Source: Syngnathus acus (Eukaryota; Chordata; Actinopteri; Syngnathiformes; Syngnathidae). From it: DNA of 64,000 nucleotides. This document shows positions 10,701 to 25,600 of this stretch, in pieces (the stretch's first letter is position 1; every line of letters starts with the position of its first letter). The notes under the pieces are model-generated. The model saw only the letters and a list, made by a program, of their open reading frames with translations. It was not told the DNA's origin and made no database searches. The stretch spans positions 11,628,786 to 11,692,785 of the forward strand of contig NC_051100.1 of NCBI RefSeq assembly GCF_901709675.1. Direction: 5' to 3'. Position numbers and translations under genes: made by a program.

Positions 10701-13700
10701 TCACACAGGTTATGTCGTTACGCCATTCTCGGTGAGCACCGCTACAATAGTTAGCATCTGACCAATAAGTAAAAATGTACTATTCCAATTTGTAATTGGC
10801 CTTAGTGCATTGAGCTAAAAATGTAAAGATGGATTTTTGTATTGCAAACAACCGTTTTTGTTGCAAACATTCACATAACATGATTACGTTGAGAAATTGC
10901 AATCGAGGGTCAAACCACACGCTGCTGCATATCGGAACTCTGTCCAGGGATACATATAAGGTCTGGATGGAACCTCATCCATAGTTTGGGTTGAATTAGT
11001 GATGAAGGGGGAGAGCGCTCATTAAAGCCCATCATGATAGACGAAGCTGTTCAATGATTGAAAAGGAATAGCACCCCAGATAGATGTGTGCAAAAAAAAA
11101 AATAGGAGCAGACGTGATGAAATCACCCTCATTTTGAGTGCCTTCTAGTTTCTTGAATGAAGTAGATAATTTTAACGTTCATTTTCAAGATGTACCGCTT
11201 GAGTTTTACGTGTAAAATTTGTAGGAAAAAAGTGTTGCATATATAATAAAAAAAAAAAATAAAAAGTAGTATATTTCTGTTGAAATAGTGATGACGTGCA
11301 GCGCTCCGTGAAACATCTTTTCATTAGCAGGCACTTAAGTCGCACATGCAAGCAAACGCCTGAGCGGGGTGATCTTCCGGCAAGCGAGCGAGCGAGAAGT
11401 AATTGCTGTGAGTCTCTTCAATTCAGCACCCGTTTATCGACTCTTTCTCGGCCATCCGTCACCGTCTGCTCCGGCCATCTAGCGTCTACATATTCATTTC
11501 CCAGAGCTCGCGGCGAAGCCATTGAGCTGTAAGGCATGAACTGCGCCTAAATAAGTGAAGTAGAAGTCTGAGGCGGTCGACCACGGAGAAGCAGACGCCG
11601 TGGGACGCAAATGCAAAAGGCTGGATAAATTAGTCAAAACCTGTGGCGGCTGAATGCATCCGGCCGTCGCGAGACTTTGATGACTGGACAGAGGCACCAA
11701 GGAATTGTGATGGACTAAAAACATTAGCTCTTTCCATTTTGCTTCTGCTGTGAATTTTAATTGCCATCACATGGCTGTGGAGTGTCGAAGCGGGGAGGCG
11801 AGGCCTAGAAATCTAGTGTAGAAAGAGATCTCGAATAGAACGAACGACTGGAGCCCCAGAACACAGCCCTGAGGGACTCCACAAGAGTCAAGAAGTTAAA
11901 AAATAACGTCGTTCGAATGGCAGTCATGATAGGAAAGGACATAGACGGTGAGAGAATGACAAAAGCCCTGAGGTACTCCGCTTACATAGCACTTGATATA
12001 CGTGTGGCAACACTTACAGCAAGCATGAACTTGGCATCTTCCACTTTGCCCAAGTCCAGAAGGGTCAGGAACAGATCTGAAGCCGGTCTATAACAGGCAA
12101 AGTGGTTGGCAAGCCGCTCAGCCATGGCGCTCACTGCAACACAACGGGCACCTTTGGTCAAAGTCCCTTTTTTTTTTTTTTTTTTAATTGCACGCCACTC
12201 GGGTGTCGTGTGCCTTACGCTTGTCGACGGCTTTGTCATTGTTTTCCTCCAAAACCTTCCGGAAGACAAAGGCCATGCTGTGGCCTTTGCTGTCCGGACT
12301 GATGTAAAGTTCCTCCAGCATCTCAACGGCTGACTCCAAATCGTCCCTGAGGACAAAAACAAGAATTCACGTCAGAAAGATATTGCCTTTTTTTCCCTTA
12401 ACTTCTGCAGCTCAGTGAATCGTTGGTGCACAAAACCGTGAAAATCCAAAGCTCTACAGATATCGGCCAACTCAATCTGGCAACCTGGCCTGGCGAGTAC
12501 ACTTAACTGTGCCCCCCCCCCCCTCTTCCGCAGTCGCCATGGCAATGAATATTTAACAGCAGCGTCGTGCGCAAGTGTCCAGAGGTGGCTGAGCATATCC
12601 ACCCTGATTGTTGCGACCGGGACCGTCTGAATAATTCAGCGGGGGCCCCGCTAAATGCGGTTCTCTCTGCTTTCCGGCTTCCCCACCCGGGCTCTTAAGC
12701 AGTCAGCTCGACTCAGGCGCAGCGGGGCCGCGCGTGTCAGAGCGGCTCAGGGCGGCGCTCACCGAGGTCAAGGTTCAAGCTGACAGGGCCACGCAAACGA
12801 TGGCCACCCGGGCGTGAGCCCGTCTCGTTGTTTCTTTCACTTTCTGCCGCGCTGCAGACTTGGCGCTAATGCGGCAAGTGGCGTGATGAAACTTTGATGC
12901 GCGACGCCTTTTCTATTTTGTCCGCTGTTGTTTGAGGGGGCGGTGGAGGATGGCTGTTTTCACTACATTAAAAGGAAGCCATGAATAATCCTATTATGCT
13001 CGCGTCTCCATTTGTTCTGGACGTTCTGCTTGCTTGCTAAGTCAGCTTTTTATGCTAAGAGTGTGTCATAACGAGTCTCGTCACGCACTTGCCTGGCGCT
13101 AACGTGCTAAAACTATTGCTCCTTGTGTGATGGGCCGCATTTGGCGAAATAAGTTGCAGAACTTTTTCAACGTGTAGACTCCCATTTGTGAATTCAAAGT
13201 CGCAATGTCGGGGCTTACCGCTTGATGTGAGCCAGGGCCGTGTTGTTGGTGAACAACATGGCGGACACGTTGAGGCTGGTGCCGAGACCCTCCATGAGCG
13301 ACTGCACCTCGCTAATTGCCGCCACGTCACCTTGGCTGCCGAGGGATTGCACCAGCCTGGTGACGGCCAGCTGCGAGGGCACGTGGTCCTGGTGCAGCAT
13401 CCGCTTGAACGTCTCCATGGCGTCTGAGGGGTGAGAAAGCAGACCCCACGTTGTGTTCTGCTTGACCTTGTGTACGCGTTGTGCGTATCCACGCTACCTT
13501 TAGTCTGGCCGCGCTTGCTGTGCGTCACCACGAGCAAGCTGTTGGCAGTGTCGCTCAGCTGGAAGTTGGGCACCCGAGACTGGGCGCTAAAATAGAGAAT
13601 GAGGATAGGTTGCAATGTTTGAGCATTTCTATGAACTGAAGACATAGCTGCCATAGATGACTAGATCATTTTGACCTTCAGGTCTTCCCTAGCGGGATAC

Positions 13701-16700
13701 GAGAACAACATTCTCATAAATATTGACAACTGTGCTCCAGATGGAGATTTATCGCTCTTAAGTGGACCAAACCGAGATGCCCGTTGGCTTTCAGCATGAC
13801 AAGGGACAGGGATTTGTCGCCACTGAAAGCAAATCTTTTTTTTTTTTGTTCTAAACCGGAGCGAGCCGGTTAATATCTCTGCGGTGTCTCTGAACTTTGC
13901 AACATTAGGCGGCATCGCATTTAGAAAGAAAAAAAAAAACAACAGAACTAATCCTGAAGACAAAGTAGAGAGAATGCAAGCTCAATGATGGAGGGCACGT
14001 CTGAGCCTCTTACGACAATAATACAGACACGAAGGGCTCGAGCGACGGCAGCGCCAACGAGACGTTTTGCGCCGAGCGGCGTATGTGGTCCAGGTGTCGT
14101 TTTGCAGATGAAGGCTCTGCCAAATCATCGTGCCACCAAAACCTCAATCAGACTCTGATTTATGATGAGAGGCCCACAAGCAGATTAATCCGTGCGCTCA
14201 ATTGAGCATCGGGCCGGGCAGTCGTTATCGCCACGGCGACACCAGGGGCCACGCGGCGGCCGGGACCGCAGCGGGAACGGGGCCGCTGTGCTTGGGCTCG
14301 GAATTACTCTTATCAGGTGAGAGCACCTCAAGAGGCTCTCTCGCACGCGCAGACACACACACGCTTTGCCTTGCAGGCATATTTGCACTTCAGCCAATGA
14401 CTCCATCATCTCCCTCATCAGGACAGCCTCAATCCCTTAATCTGGCTGGAAGACTCCCCCCCTCGCTACTCAATTCTGTCCAGATTGCCTCTAAACAAAC
14501 GCAGAAGAACGAATGCCTATAGTGTCTTCATTAACCTCCTTGCCGATTAAATCTCGACATGCTCGCCTTTTCTTTTTTCCCCCCACTTAGCTCTTTTTAT
14601 CTCACCATTATCATCTTCCCCAGCCCGACTATGCTCTCAGCTCATTTCGCTCCTCAGCGCGAGCGCGGATCAAATAAGACAAAATACAAGCAATCTTTCC
14701 CGCGGTGCCAGGAAGCCCGTCAACGAGAGCGAAGCTGTGTTATCTCGCCGGCGGGTCTTAAAGCGCTGCCATTATTTCTTAGAACATGAGAGGAAGAATC
14801 ATGTAGGCCCATAAAAATAGCTGATAAGTGCTTCTTTGGTTTCCTCTGAAGGACAGATTTAAATAAAAAAATAAAAAAAGAAGGAAAAAAAGCAGCTTGG
14901 TAGTACCCATAGGCCATATCGGCGACAGGGCGACACTGCTTTCGATTCTGCATGTGGAAAGAAATCTGCAAGAAACAAACAACGGTACTGGACGGATGAT
15001 TTGGCCTTGCTGGGATTTTGTCATCAAGACTCATCTCCTATTCATAAGCATACAGTCTCTTGGATGTGCACCAAAATTTAATGGCTTGGCTCAAGTCCCA
15101 CAACTTGTGCGGAACACAAACAAAACCTCTTTGGTGACTTCAAAGAAAGGAAAGCGCCACATTTGACATCACTGCGGCGAGGCCACTTACACGTCCTTGA
15201 CGGCCATGGCGTCCTCCAGAGCTCCTCCGGCCAGCAGGGAGCGAATGACGTGGTCGTAGGAGGCGGGGCCCAAAGCCACGCCCTGTTTGTCGGCTTCCAT
15301 CAACAGTTTGTAGGCCTCTGGCGGTGACAGCAAGAGCAGATTTGTGGCGAATTCTCACTACTCAGTCCTCAACATCTATTTGATTATGTAATTTAACTAC
15401 AGTGTGTTATATTTCAAGATTCTGACTTGGCATAATTTTGTTGAGTGTACATTAAATAAGCAACAATTAACGTTTTTTTCGTACAAAAATTAGGCAGGAA
15501 TTGGCCATCTGAATTTTGTACATTTGTATTGAATCTACTCAAGAGTTTTGACTTGAACTTTTCTACCGTGTTTGAACTTCTTGACTTTCTTGAAAATGCG
15601 AGGGGTTAAAAGTTTTGAGACCTTCAATAAGTTAAATTTGTTTTTTTTAGAATTGCATGGCTTGTGCTGTTGTGGCCTCACGTACCTATTTGAGAAACAG
15701 TGACCTATTAAGACTTCTTTTTTTTTTTTTTTTTGCCTACCCAGCATTCTCCCATTAACAGTCATCAAATCTCAAGAAATTGGTCATGAAGCAAAGCCTT
15801 CCATTTTCACTCTCATTGGGATCAAAGTAACTTCCGGGCTTCATTAAGTCTCGACCTCCAGCGTCTTACCGTTGGCTTTATCCTTCTTGCAGAGGGCCAG
15901 AAGTCGCATTTGATACTGGGCGTCACTTTCCACACTTCTGGGGGCCGCTTCTGCTTTGACCTGCTGTGTGTTGGCGGCTTGTTGGAACCAAGTCTGTAAG
16001 ACACAAACACACACACACCATCTCAAACCCAGGCTGATGTTTCCATCACAACACTGCAAACGCTCTCCTGGCTCTAACAAGTTGCTGCACATAGTGTGTG
16101 TGTGTGATGTGGGGTGGCCAGGCCAGGCCAGGCCAGGGCCCCCCGATGCTTGCTCACCCGTGTAGCAGCGAGGGGAGGGGGTTAAGCTGTATTGGCTGGG
16201 GGCAAATTAGGGCTGGCACCAGAGGGGAGAGACTAGGGGGTGGGGGGTCAAAGAGACGCGTACATGTTAAAAGTGCGGGGAGCGGGGACGTCAACTCAGA
16301 GAGCCCCTTGGGTCACCTAGTTCATTGCCTGGGGCAACAGCGATCACTTCTTGTCTCGTCAAAGCTTGGTGCACAAGGAGGAAGAGGAGAAATATTCAGC
16401 AAATGGTAAAGCCTCCCCTGGCTCGGGTTGTTGTCCCAAATCGTCTTAATTTGGTCTTTTAAGACAGATTTCATGCACATACAAGAGCAAGTGGGCAAGC
16501 CATATGGTGGCATTTAACTGCTGGCTTAATTAGAGATTTGCACACACACACACAAACAAACACACACACACACACACACACACACGGGGGCAACTGTAAT
16601 TCCTTTCAGCATCCAGCCGCTCTGATTGACCACAGCGCAATCCTGTTTGCTCTGCTTCATGTAATGAACAGAGGCTTAAAAAAGTGGAGCGTGGCGGGGG

Positions 16701-19583
16701 CACACAGAGCACTTGATAAGAGGGTTTCAACCCCTCCCTGCTACCCTGCCGTATTTTAAGGGGCTCTCTTGATATATACAAGAGGGGGCGAGGTCAACAT
16801 GCTCTTTAAGTGATCCAGTTTGCCGGCTGCTAATTATTCAACTACACGGCTTGACACTGGAGTGATGGCGACGTGCACGGGAATGTGGCGATAGAGATGC
16901 TCGGCTTGTTTGTTTCCTTTTGCCTTTGAAATGAGTGTCGGACTTGGCTGCTTTAGTGTGGTATTGGACCTCAGGCGTTTTTAAGTTACTGCAGTGCTCT
17001 TGGGAGTGTCAAGATTTCTCTGCTCCATCGACTCCTTTCCCCACCAGGAGCCTTCCGGCTGTTATTCTTGGCAATAACAGTTAGCCGGATGCGTGGGCTA
17101 TTTCGTTACCTCGGGCACCTCAAAGGGCACTTCCTGGCCATTGCTCTTGAGGACATCGGCCAGCAGTCGCAGCGTCCTCTCACGGGGAATGACGTTCTCC
17201 TCCTGGATCTTGGTCCACACGGCCTCGGCCTTCTGCCAGTCGTTGGTCTCCTCTGGTAGAGGGGCGGCAATGCGACAACTCCATTTGAGGGCAATCAAGA
17301 CACTCGTCCGATCAACTGACGCCATCATGCACATAAGAACTTGGAATGAACTGACAATCAGCTTTGATGGGCCCAATCAGCACGGTTGCAATCACACCCA
17401 AAAAAAATAAACAACAGAAGAGGGACTCACTACAGAGACGGAGGAGGTAACTGTACATCTCGTCCCGGTCGCACTCAAACAACTTGGAGGTCATGTCCAC
17501 CATCTGCTCCAGGGCCTCCATCTAAGCGCAGGGAGAATGTGCGTTTTGTCTTGTGGAGGCGTGGTGCGGCGGGCGCGTTGGCGACGAGCTTACATGATGG
17601 TTGCCGATGCATTTGTCAGCGTACCACTGCAGACGCCCCGGCCTGGCCCTCAGCCCCGGGGTCTAGGAGGGCGACACAACGGGAGAAAATTGGGAATAAT
17701 TTCCGTTAAGGCATTGTCGCAAACTGCAATTCCATTCCTGCTGCCAGCAAATAAGATTTCAATGATCTTGTATACAAAATACATTTTTGTTTGTTAGACA
17801 GTGACACACATTACGATTCGTGTTTTGAGTCCACTTTTTTATGGAGTGGATCGGCAGGTCAAAACGATCTTGAAATGTTGCAACGGGTTGTCAAATGCGG
17901 GTTGACATAAATTGATAGCGCAGATTTAGTCTGCTCCGTGGAGTGATGAGGTGATTATGAGCAAAGAACACAGATCAGGATTTCATCCGTTCGTCTCTTG
18001 GGGCCTGCACACAATCTCAATAAGACTAGGATGGCGAAATGTCCCTCTCGCTCGGTGGTAATCTGAGAGCAGCGGGGTGGAAAAAAAAAAAAAGTGAGCC
18101 AGAAAGTTGATCTGAAAGAGGGAGGGGATGAACGGCGCTCAATCCCCGCTTGGCCTTTTTGACGGGAGCCCCGTCAAGAAAAGACTGGCAGGCTTCATCC
18201 TGAACTGCTGCTCCCTCTGCCAATCTCTTTCAATCCCAGCCTTTTCCTACAAATCCCCCCCTTCCCTCCCGCCTCTCTCTTCCTCCCAGGCAGGCCGAGG
18301 CATTATGCGCTTACCCAAGCAGCCAAAGGGACAAATTAAAATGTGTCGCACTCACTCTCTCCCTCAGCCGCTCTAATCTTCTTAGAGAGCAAAGCCCAGT
18401 GCAAGTGTTCCCATCTTTTCCTCCCTTCCGATTCCTTTTTATTTTGTTTGGCAGTCTCCACATGCAAACACACACGCTTCGTTTGGAATCCCTCAGGCCT
18501 CGGAGCCCTAATCTGTAATTCACTTTGAAAAGGCAACATGTTTTCTTTTTATTTATTTATTTTATTCCTGTCCTTACTTGTCTTAGTTGCGGATCTAAAC
18601 AAGTGGAGCGACAATGTGTGTCCAGGACATGTGAAGCACCATCTCATTTCCCACTGTAATGTTTTAATTCCTTTAATCACCCTGACCACTTAAACCACGC
18701 ACACACACACACGAGCACGGCTGGACCTGTCTCGCTAACACGTAATGACTCACTGCTCTCTAGCAATGCAACCTAACCTTGACCACACACACACACACAA
18801 CAGGCCACATGACAATGTCCAACATAAGCAGGAGCATTTAGCACAAAATTGGCCACCTTTCTCTATCATTACATTTAATTAGCTGTGATTAATCAGCTGC
18901 CAATTATAGCAAACACAGCCTAAAGAGGGCCAGCCAGCCGGCCGGCCAGCCGGTACTCACGGGGACGGCCACTTAACACCTTCTCTGCGCTCGCTTTTGC
19001 GTGCTTCTATGCGTGCGTCTGACTTTTATTGCTTTAATGACTGGAACACAACTTTCCATTATCGCCTCGAGTAGGAGCGATAAGATCGTTGACAGCAGAG
19101 CGGTGCGGTTGCCTGACCAGAGATTTGGAAACCTCATCGCGAGTAGGTACGTGCCGATGTGTGTTAATTCATTTGTAAATTACACGAAAAAATATAAAGA
19201 GCATCATGGCGGAGGAGCTGGAGCCTGTGGAGTTGAGCTGAGATTCAAACCCGGAAGCGCTTGACTGTGGGGAACACAATGCAACCACTAATCACCCCGT
19301 CAATCGAAGTGGACCGAGAAGTCGTCACGAATTAGCGTCGAAATCCGAGGTTCTACAGTACACGGCTCCCTCTGGTGACTCTTCAAGTGGGCGGAGCCTA
19401 GCCACTGTATTATTTACTGTGCTGCATGTGGCAATACCCTCTGAGGGACTGTGATGAACCTTCAGCCTGACATATGGTAAGCGTGTGAGCTCATCTGACA
19501 GTTCAAACCCATGTCTGACACCAACATGCTTGATAGCTTGTGTGTTCATCTGCAATCTTTAGTGGGGCTTTGCTCCCCCGCCC

Positions 19584-19614
<31 letters not shown>

Positions 19615-22600
19615 ACACAGAGTTGGCATTTAGCCGCACTGTTGTAAACCGGATAAGGGCAGCGCAGACACAATAACACGTTGATAGCACTTGGGAGGGT
19701 CGTGAAATCCTCAAGAGGCCCAAATCCCTCTTTTAGCGGCCGGGGGACATTCTTCAATCTGTTTGGCCAACCTAGTGGCCTTGTTCCCTCCGATGTCTCA
19801 TGTCCCGATCTGTTTATTCGTCAATCTCCCTGTGCTGATACCCAGCTTGTGAGCACGCAGTTCATCCGTGCGTCACTCACCGCTTATCGGCCCGCCTCGC
19901 CTCACTTTTACACTCGTCTACGGGCTTCATCGTGTATATTTAGGTCATAGTGGGGACAGCAATAAAGTAGAGAAACCGATTTTGGGAATTAAAATGGTCT
20001 ATTTGTTCAACTGATGTATTTTTGGACTTGATTACCTCAATGATCTTGCGAGCTTCGCGGTAGCGGCCCGTCTGCAAGAAGGCGAAGAACAGGGCGTAGA
20101 GCATGGTCATCTCTCCGCGCTCTTGGCTCACCACGTCCATGGCTGCAGGCGGGATGAAGAGAAAAATATAAAGACGACATTTTCTTTCTGCTATTTGGCA
20201 CGCGGGCACGAAAGCCTGAATGAAGCCCTCTCGCAAAACGGCTGCTGGGCTTTTCACGCACTATCTCTGGCCTGCAGCTGACGGCGTATTCAGCAGAGAT
20301 AGAAGGGAAAAACCCGTGATTCTGTATATTCGGACCGCGCAAATAAACTCTGAATGGACTCGGGAGGGGAAAAGCCAGACAAAAAGTCCAAATAGTTCAC
20401 GGCGTGCAGTGTTTGGCCTGCCCTTTGCGACATGAGCAGCTCCAAAAAAGGCCCACACGGGTCAAGAACATTTGAAGAGCCATTTTATGTTTTTTTTTTT
20501 TTTTTTAAAGTCTGCTGCTTTTCATCGCATTCATTTCCGGTGGGGTCAGTCACCTCTTTTTGAGGTCACGTGAGGGTGGAGGAGTTTTTGGCGGATGCAA
20601 GAGCGCATAAGAGGGCTTTTTGGGTGGTAGTTGGGGAGGGGGTGAAGAGATGCACTCCAGAACCACTTGCCCCTCCGGCACATTTCATGCACAGCAAACA
20701 GGACGACAAAAGAAGGGGGGGGAAAAAAAACGACTTTCATTTACAAAGCCACCTAACGCAATTATGGAAAGCAGGACCGACTCCTTACAAAAGATCAAAA
20801 GAGCAAAGAGTGCGGCTGTGATTGTTTTGTCTGGTGTCTGTGCATTTGTCATCGCTCGCGAGAGTTGGCCGTCTCGTTGACTTGATTGATTGGCATCAAT
20901 TTATAAAGGTAGGACGACAGCCTTTGCTCTAGCAGGAACAATGAAGATGCACGAAAAGGGCACAGAACGCTGCTTTTGAGACCTTTTTGCAGGAGCTCCG
21001 TGTCGCCCTTCTCCACCAGGCTGACAATGATGTCGTGGAGGCGCGGCAGGTGGCCGTAGCGCTTCTGACATTCCAGCGCGGCGTCGAGAGCTCCCGACAG
21101 GTCATCGCTGTCCAAAACACACAAAGGAAAAGAGAGCAAGTGAGTCACATGTGCAATCGGTTGGGAGAGAATACAGAGCGTTAACCCGGCGCCCTCGCGC
21201 TCAGGCACAATGAGCCGGCTGCCGACAGCACGACTGCAGGTGATGAGGCCTTTTGGCCCCAATACATCGTTCTCAAACAATCATGTAAAAAAAGGGGGGG
21301 GTAATGTCTCTGGACAGGCTTTCACTGGTGGCAGACAAAAGGGCCGGTCTTTAGCTTGGGCGCTCATATCCAACTTCTTTTTCGCTTCTTTTATCCTTGC
21401 GAGCACAGTTTCCTCGTCACCTCACCTCTTGAATACTCAAACGTCCATTCTCGCCCTCGCCACCTTTTGTTTGTCTGAATTCAAGACACGACTTCCACCA
21501 GAAAACTCAAGAAAATGTAATACTGTTTCGATGTTCCATCTTAAAACTGGTAGTTAAACGGAGCATGATCAGATTTCAAAGCAAAAATATGAATCAATCT
21601 CAAAATGTGAAGAACTTTCAGGGCTTTTGGATCGAATTTCAGGATTAACCTACATACATGATGAAAATTTAGGCCAGTTTCAAAATCTTCAGTTCCACGC
21701 ATGCAGCCAGTAGATTTGACGGAGGGCTGAAACGCGGACGGCTTGATAAAGGAACAGAGAGAGCCCAAACGCGAAGACAAGTTGAAGGAGGAAACGGGGA
21801 ACCAACACAAGAGACGGCTTCTCTTCAATTGGCGGTGTTGTGACAGCCCAGCTGTCAATCCCTTGATTGGGTAATTACCATGTCAATCACACAGAGGTCA
21901 AAGCAGAAAGGGCGAGGATGCTGAGTGAGGAGGAACTGATCAAGGTTGATTTGGGTCTGTGTGTGTGTGTGGTCTCATAAGCAACCCCAGCAAAGACCAG
22001 ACCAGCTCCGGCCTTGAATTCACCTTCTGCGACACCAGAGAGGAAACGACGAGTGTTGCCTAGTAAATTTCTGATGAGGAAGATGGAGGATAGGTATATT
22101 TAGCAACGCCACTAAAGAGCCATCCAACAATACGGCGTCAACATTTTTGCTATCCACTTCTTTTCTCTCTTCTCGAGAGCTCGACCTACTATCATACTTC
22201 AATTCTATACGAGACATCTAAAAAGGAGCCATCACTTGGCCTGGCATTGCAATTACGCTTCCCCCCTCCCCTCCTGAAAAAAAGAGCTAAGGATGTCAAA
22301 CGATAGATAATTTCCCCCTGTTACAATTTAAATGTCACTTTGCGTTGCCATTTACTCGCGCGCAGCTCCGTTAATGTCCCCAGCTTTGCACGTCAGCCAC
22401 TTTCCAGCCAATTAAGCCCTGGAAAAAAAAAAAGAAAGCATAAGCAGAGCTCCGCTGGTGGATTAGACAAGGAAGCTAATTGTGCCCCGTCCTTCCTTCG
22501 CTGTGTGACGAAGACGGGCAGGCCTGTTATCAAGCCACTGTCCTACTACGGGGGAGGACGGGACATGTCTGGAGGACACAAATGAGCCGCTGATCATGAC

Positions 22601-25600
22601 ACCAGCAGCCTGGACAAGGAGGCCGTTTAGCTATGCTAATAGCAAGCGCCACAGAGCGCAAGGGACGCGACCTTTGAGAAGCCCGAATTCATGACTTCAA
22701 ACTCTTGCCTGTGCAGGTGGACGAAATTTTATGACGGTGTTTGGAATCTGGAAGAAACGGTTCCAGACAATAAGTTTGTTTTGTTTCTCTAAGCATCTCC
22801 GCTCTGTATTTACCACTTGCAAAATTATTATTCACTTCCTTGTGCCGTCATCTCCCCGTCCAATTGGTATTTTTATGGCTAATCGCTTAGAGAAGCAGCG
22901 GCAGCCGCTCGTGGGTTAGCTCAGACAATACGGAGCGGGCGGACGGGCGAGAAGGCGAACGGTGCGGCGCGTATGATGGGCTGTCAAGGGCTAATCCGCC
23001 GCACAAGTGTTCATTAAGTCATTAAGTGGCGACGCGGCGGATGAGAGACGGATGCCGGCTTTGTCCTCGTGTATCGGCGCTCTACCCCCACCTCCTCCCA
23101 ACTACGCTGAGTGACGGAATGAAAACAACACACGAACAGAGGAAGCCGAGTCTAAAGTTGGCCACTCGATCGGACAGTGCATCAGCAACCATTTTACACA
23201 GAACATGCGCCAGTAATTTCGCAAAAGTTTCTTACCTTGAATTGGCTTCAGTGAATTTCCAGTTCCACACCGTACTTGTGTCGAATTGGCGCGCAATACG
23301 ACTTTTGAATGCACCTGCTTGTTTTGGCTTACTGCTGATGACCCAAGAGTAAATTCGCCCACTAATCTCGCCCAGGCAGCGATTAACGAGTGAACCGGGC
23401 AACGGCTTGTGCCAAAATTCTGACAAAACCAAACAGCGGCAGGGGAGCACCTGCAAAGCGCGCAAAGTACGACTTCCGAGGTAAACGCGGCGTCAAAGTA
23501 TGAGCACAGCGTGTGTTTGTGAGACCCCGAACGGCGTGGCTGGAGTAAATCTAGCAATTAGTGCTCTGTACATAATTAACATGCTAATGAGTTGATCTAC
23601 TTAAAAGCTACTCTGATAAACAGAGCACACACACAGAGGAGGTGAATGGCGCACAGGCGTTGAGAAGGCGGGCCAATACCAGTGACCCCCGTGGCCCATG
23701 TTTGATAACACGGATCTGCACTTTGTGTTGACAAATAACCACAAACACCACGCACGCACACATGCACACCTTGGGAAAATAGCAGTGGGTGGGCAGGCAG
23801 GGAAGGGGAGGGGGCTCCTGGGAGAGGTTGCAGCTGCTGAGTCCAAAACAACAAAGCCACATGCAGAGGGGACCACATCAAACGCACACAAATGAGCAAT
23901 TTCCACATCCTCTCTCTGTCAGAGTCGCCGAACCGGAACGTCACCTCGGCTATGATCACGGGGAGGGATGAACAACGGGCCCGACAGCTGCCAAATGGAT
24001 GCGACGTGCTCACAAACAAAGAGGCGATAAGCCTCACCTGTCCAAGTAGGCGCTAACAAGCGGCGCGCAGAGATTGGCGCTGGGCTTGGCCAGTCCCAGC
24101 GTGAAGATGGTGTCTTGGAGGCGCTGGACCACAGGGGCGCCGCCTTTGGCCACTGCGGCGTTGAGGGTGTGGAAGAACATGGTGTTGTGGCTGTCGTTCA
24201 GCATCACGTCCTTCTCCTTCATCTCCTTCAGGATGTCCACGGCCTCTGCATGGGAGGCGGAAGCAAAGTTGCCAGAAAGATCAACAAAGACCCACATACA
24301 ACCAACATCGAGGGAAATGGGGAAAAAAAAGAAAGCAAATGTTTCAATAAAAGGGCCTTTTAGCTAAATCCACGTGGGGACGACAAACCCGTATTAAAAG
24401 AGCATTTTGTTCCCAACGGGGGATGCAAATGCAAGGCTGGATAATAGCAACTCTGCTCTAATTGCTACGTGCGCTTTTCTAAGCGAGACTACAATTAGCG
24501 GACCCCTACAACGAGGGCCATCTTTTTGCATAGGCCGAGCGGAGAGGGGGTGGAGGCGGGCTAAATTATAGGCACGCGGCGTGGCGCCGAGGGCCGGCCA
24601 TGGCCTCGACCAGACCTCGCTAAACGGAAATGAAGGACCCGTCCATTTTTCATGGAAATGCGGCGCCATTTACCTCGCCAGGCGCCCATCTGGCCGACGC
24701 AGGAGGGGGTGGAATGGTGAATGCGCGCATATGCGTGTGTGTGTTAGCGAGCCGAAGTCATTAAGATGCATTTAGCATCTATTTAAACACCCGCTAATGG
24801 GTTGATAGCGATACAGCCGCTTTCCAAAACAGAAACTAATCTATACGCCGCGACCCGAGTGCATAACGTGAACGTGCGCAGAATATATGGGAAGATTCTA
24901 GCCAGCAGTTGCGGCTGACTAAATCCATCACCATGGAATCTAAGATTTATATCAAACGGAACAGATTTCCTCATGCAATTGACCCAAGGCATTCCCTCGG
25001 GTGTACCCTTGGATGTCACCTTTCATTTTCTGACCACGTGTGGATTGCTGCCAGCACCGCTACCAAAGTCTCAGTTCTCCTACCTACACTCTCCATCACC
25101 CCGTGACGCACCCGCTAATCAGCCAGGCCAATGGCTCGGAGTTGATCCGCCCAAATGGAGCGCTCCGTCCACCGTTCCAGCCGCCTTGCACCCACGACTG
25201 CTTTTACCCGTCCGTCGAGCCGGGATGCGTAGCAGTCAGCTCAGCCGAGCAGCGGCAAAGTGAGCCGGACCACTCACTCGCAAGCATCGGGAAACGGGGA
25301 GGACAGGCAAACAAACATGATGATCACAGCCCAGTGCTTCATCTAATGCTCCGTGACTCGACTGCAGGTACAAAGAGTAGCAACTCACAGCACGCTATGT
25401 GAATGAGAAGACGGATGCGGCGGAGGCCAAGGGCAGGTCAGAGAGACAATTGGAGATGGAGAGGTGTCTTCAAAAAGAGATGGATGACTGAGGGAGGAAG
25501 CACGTGTTTTGTGAGATGTTTACTACTTGGAGTAGTTTGTTTGTTTAGAAGGGGGTGACTACCTTCACTCATGCTCAACAAAAGTAAGCAGTCATGAGTT

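Noticed and set aside
23102-24037. Several 80-150-codon frames in lrpprc intron 23
   Set aside because: Composition and codon pattern are not protein-like and no domain is recognisable; this is intronic DNA.
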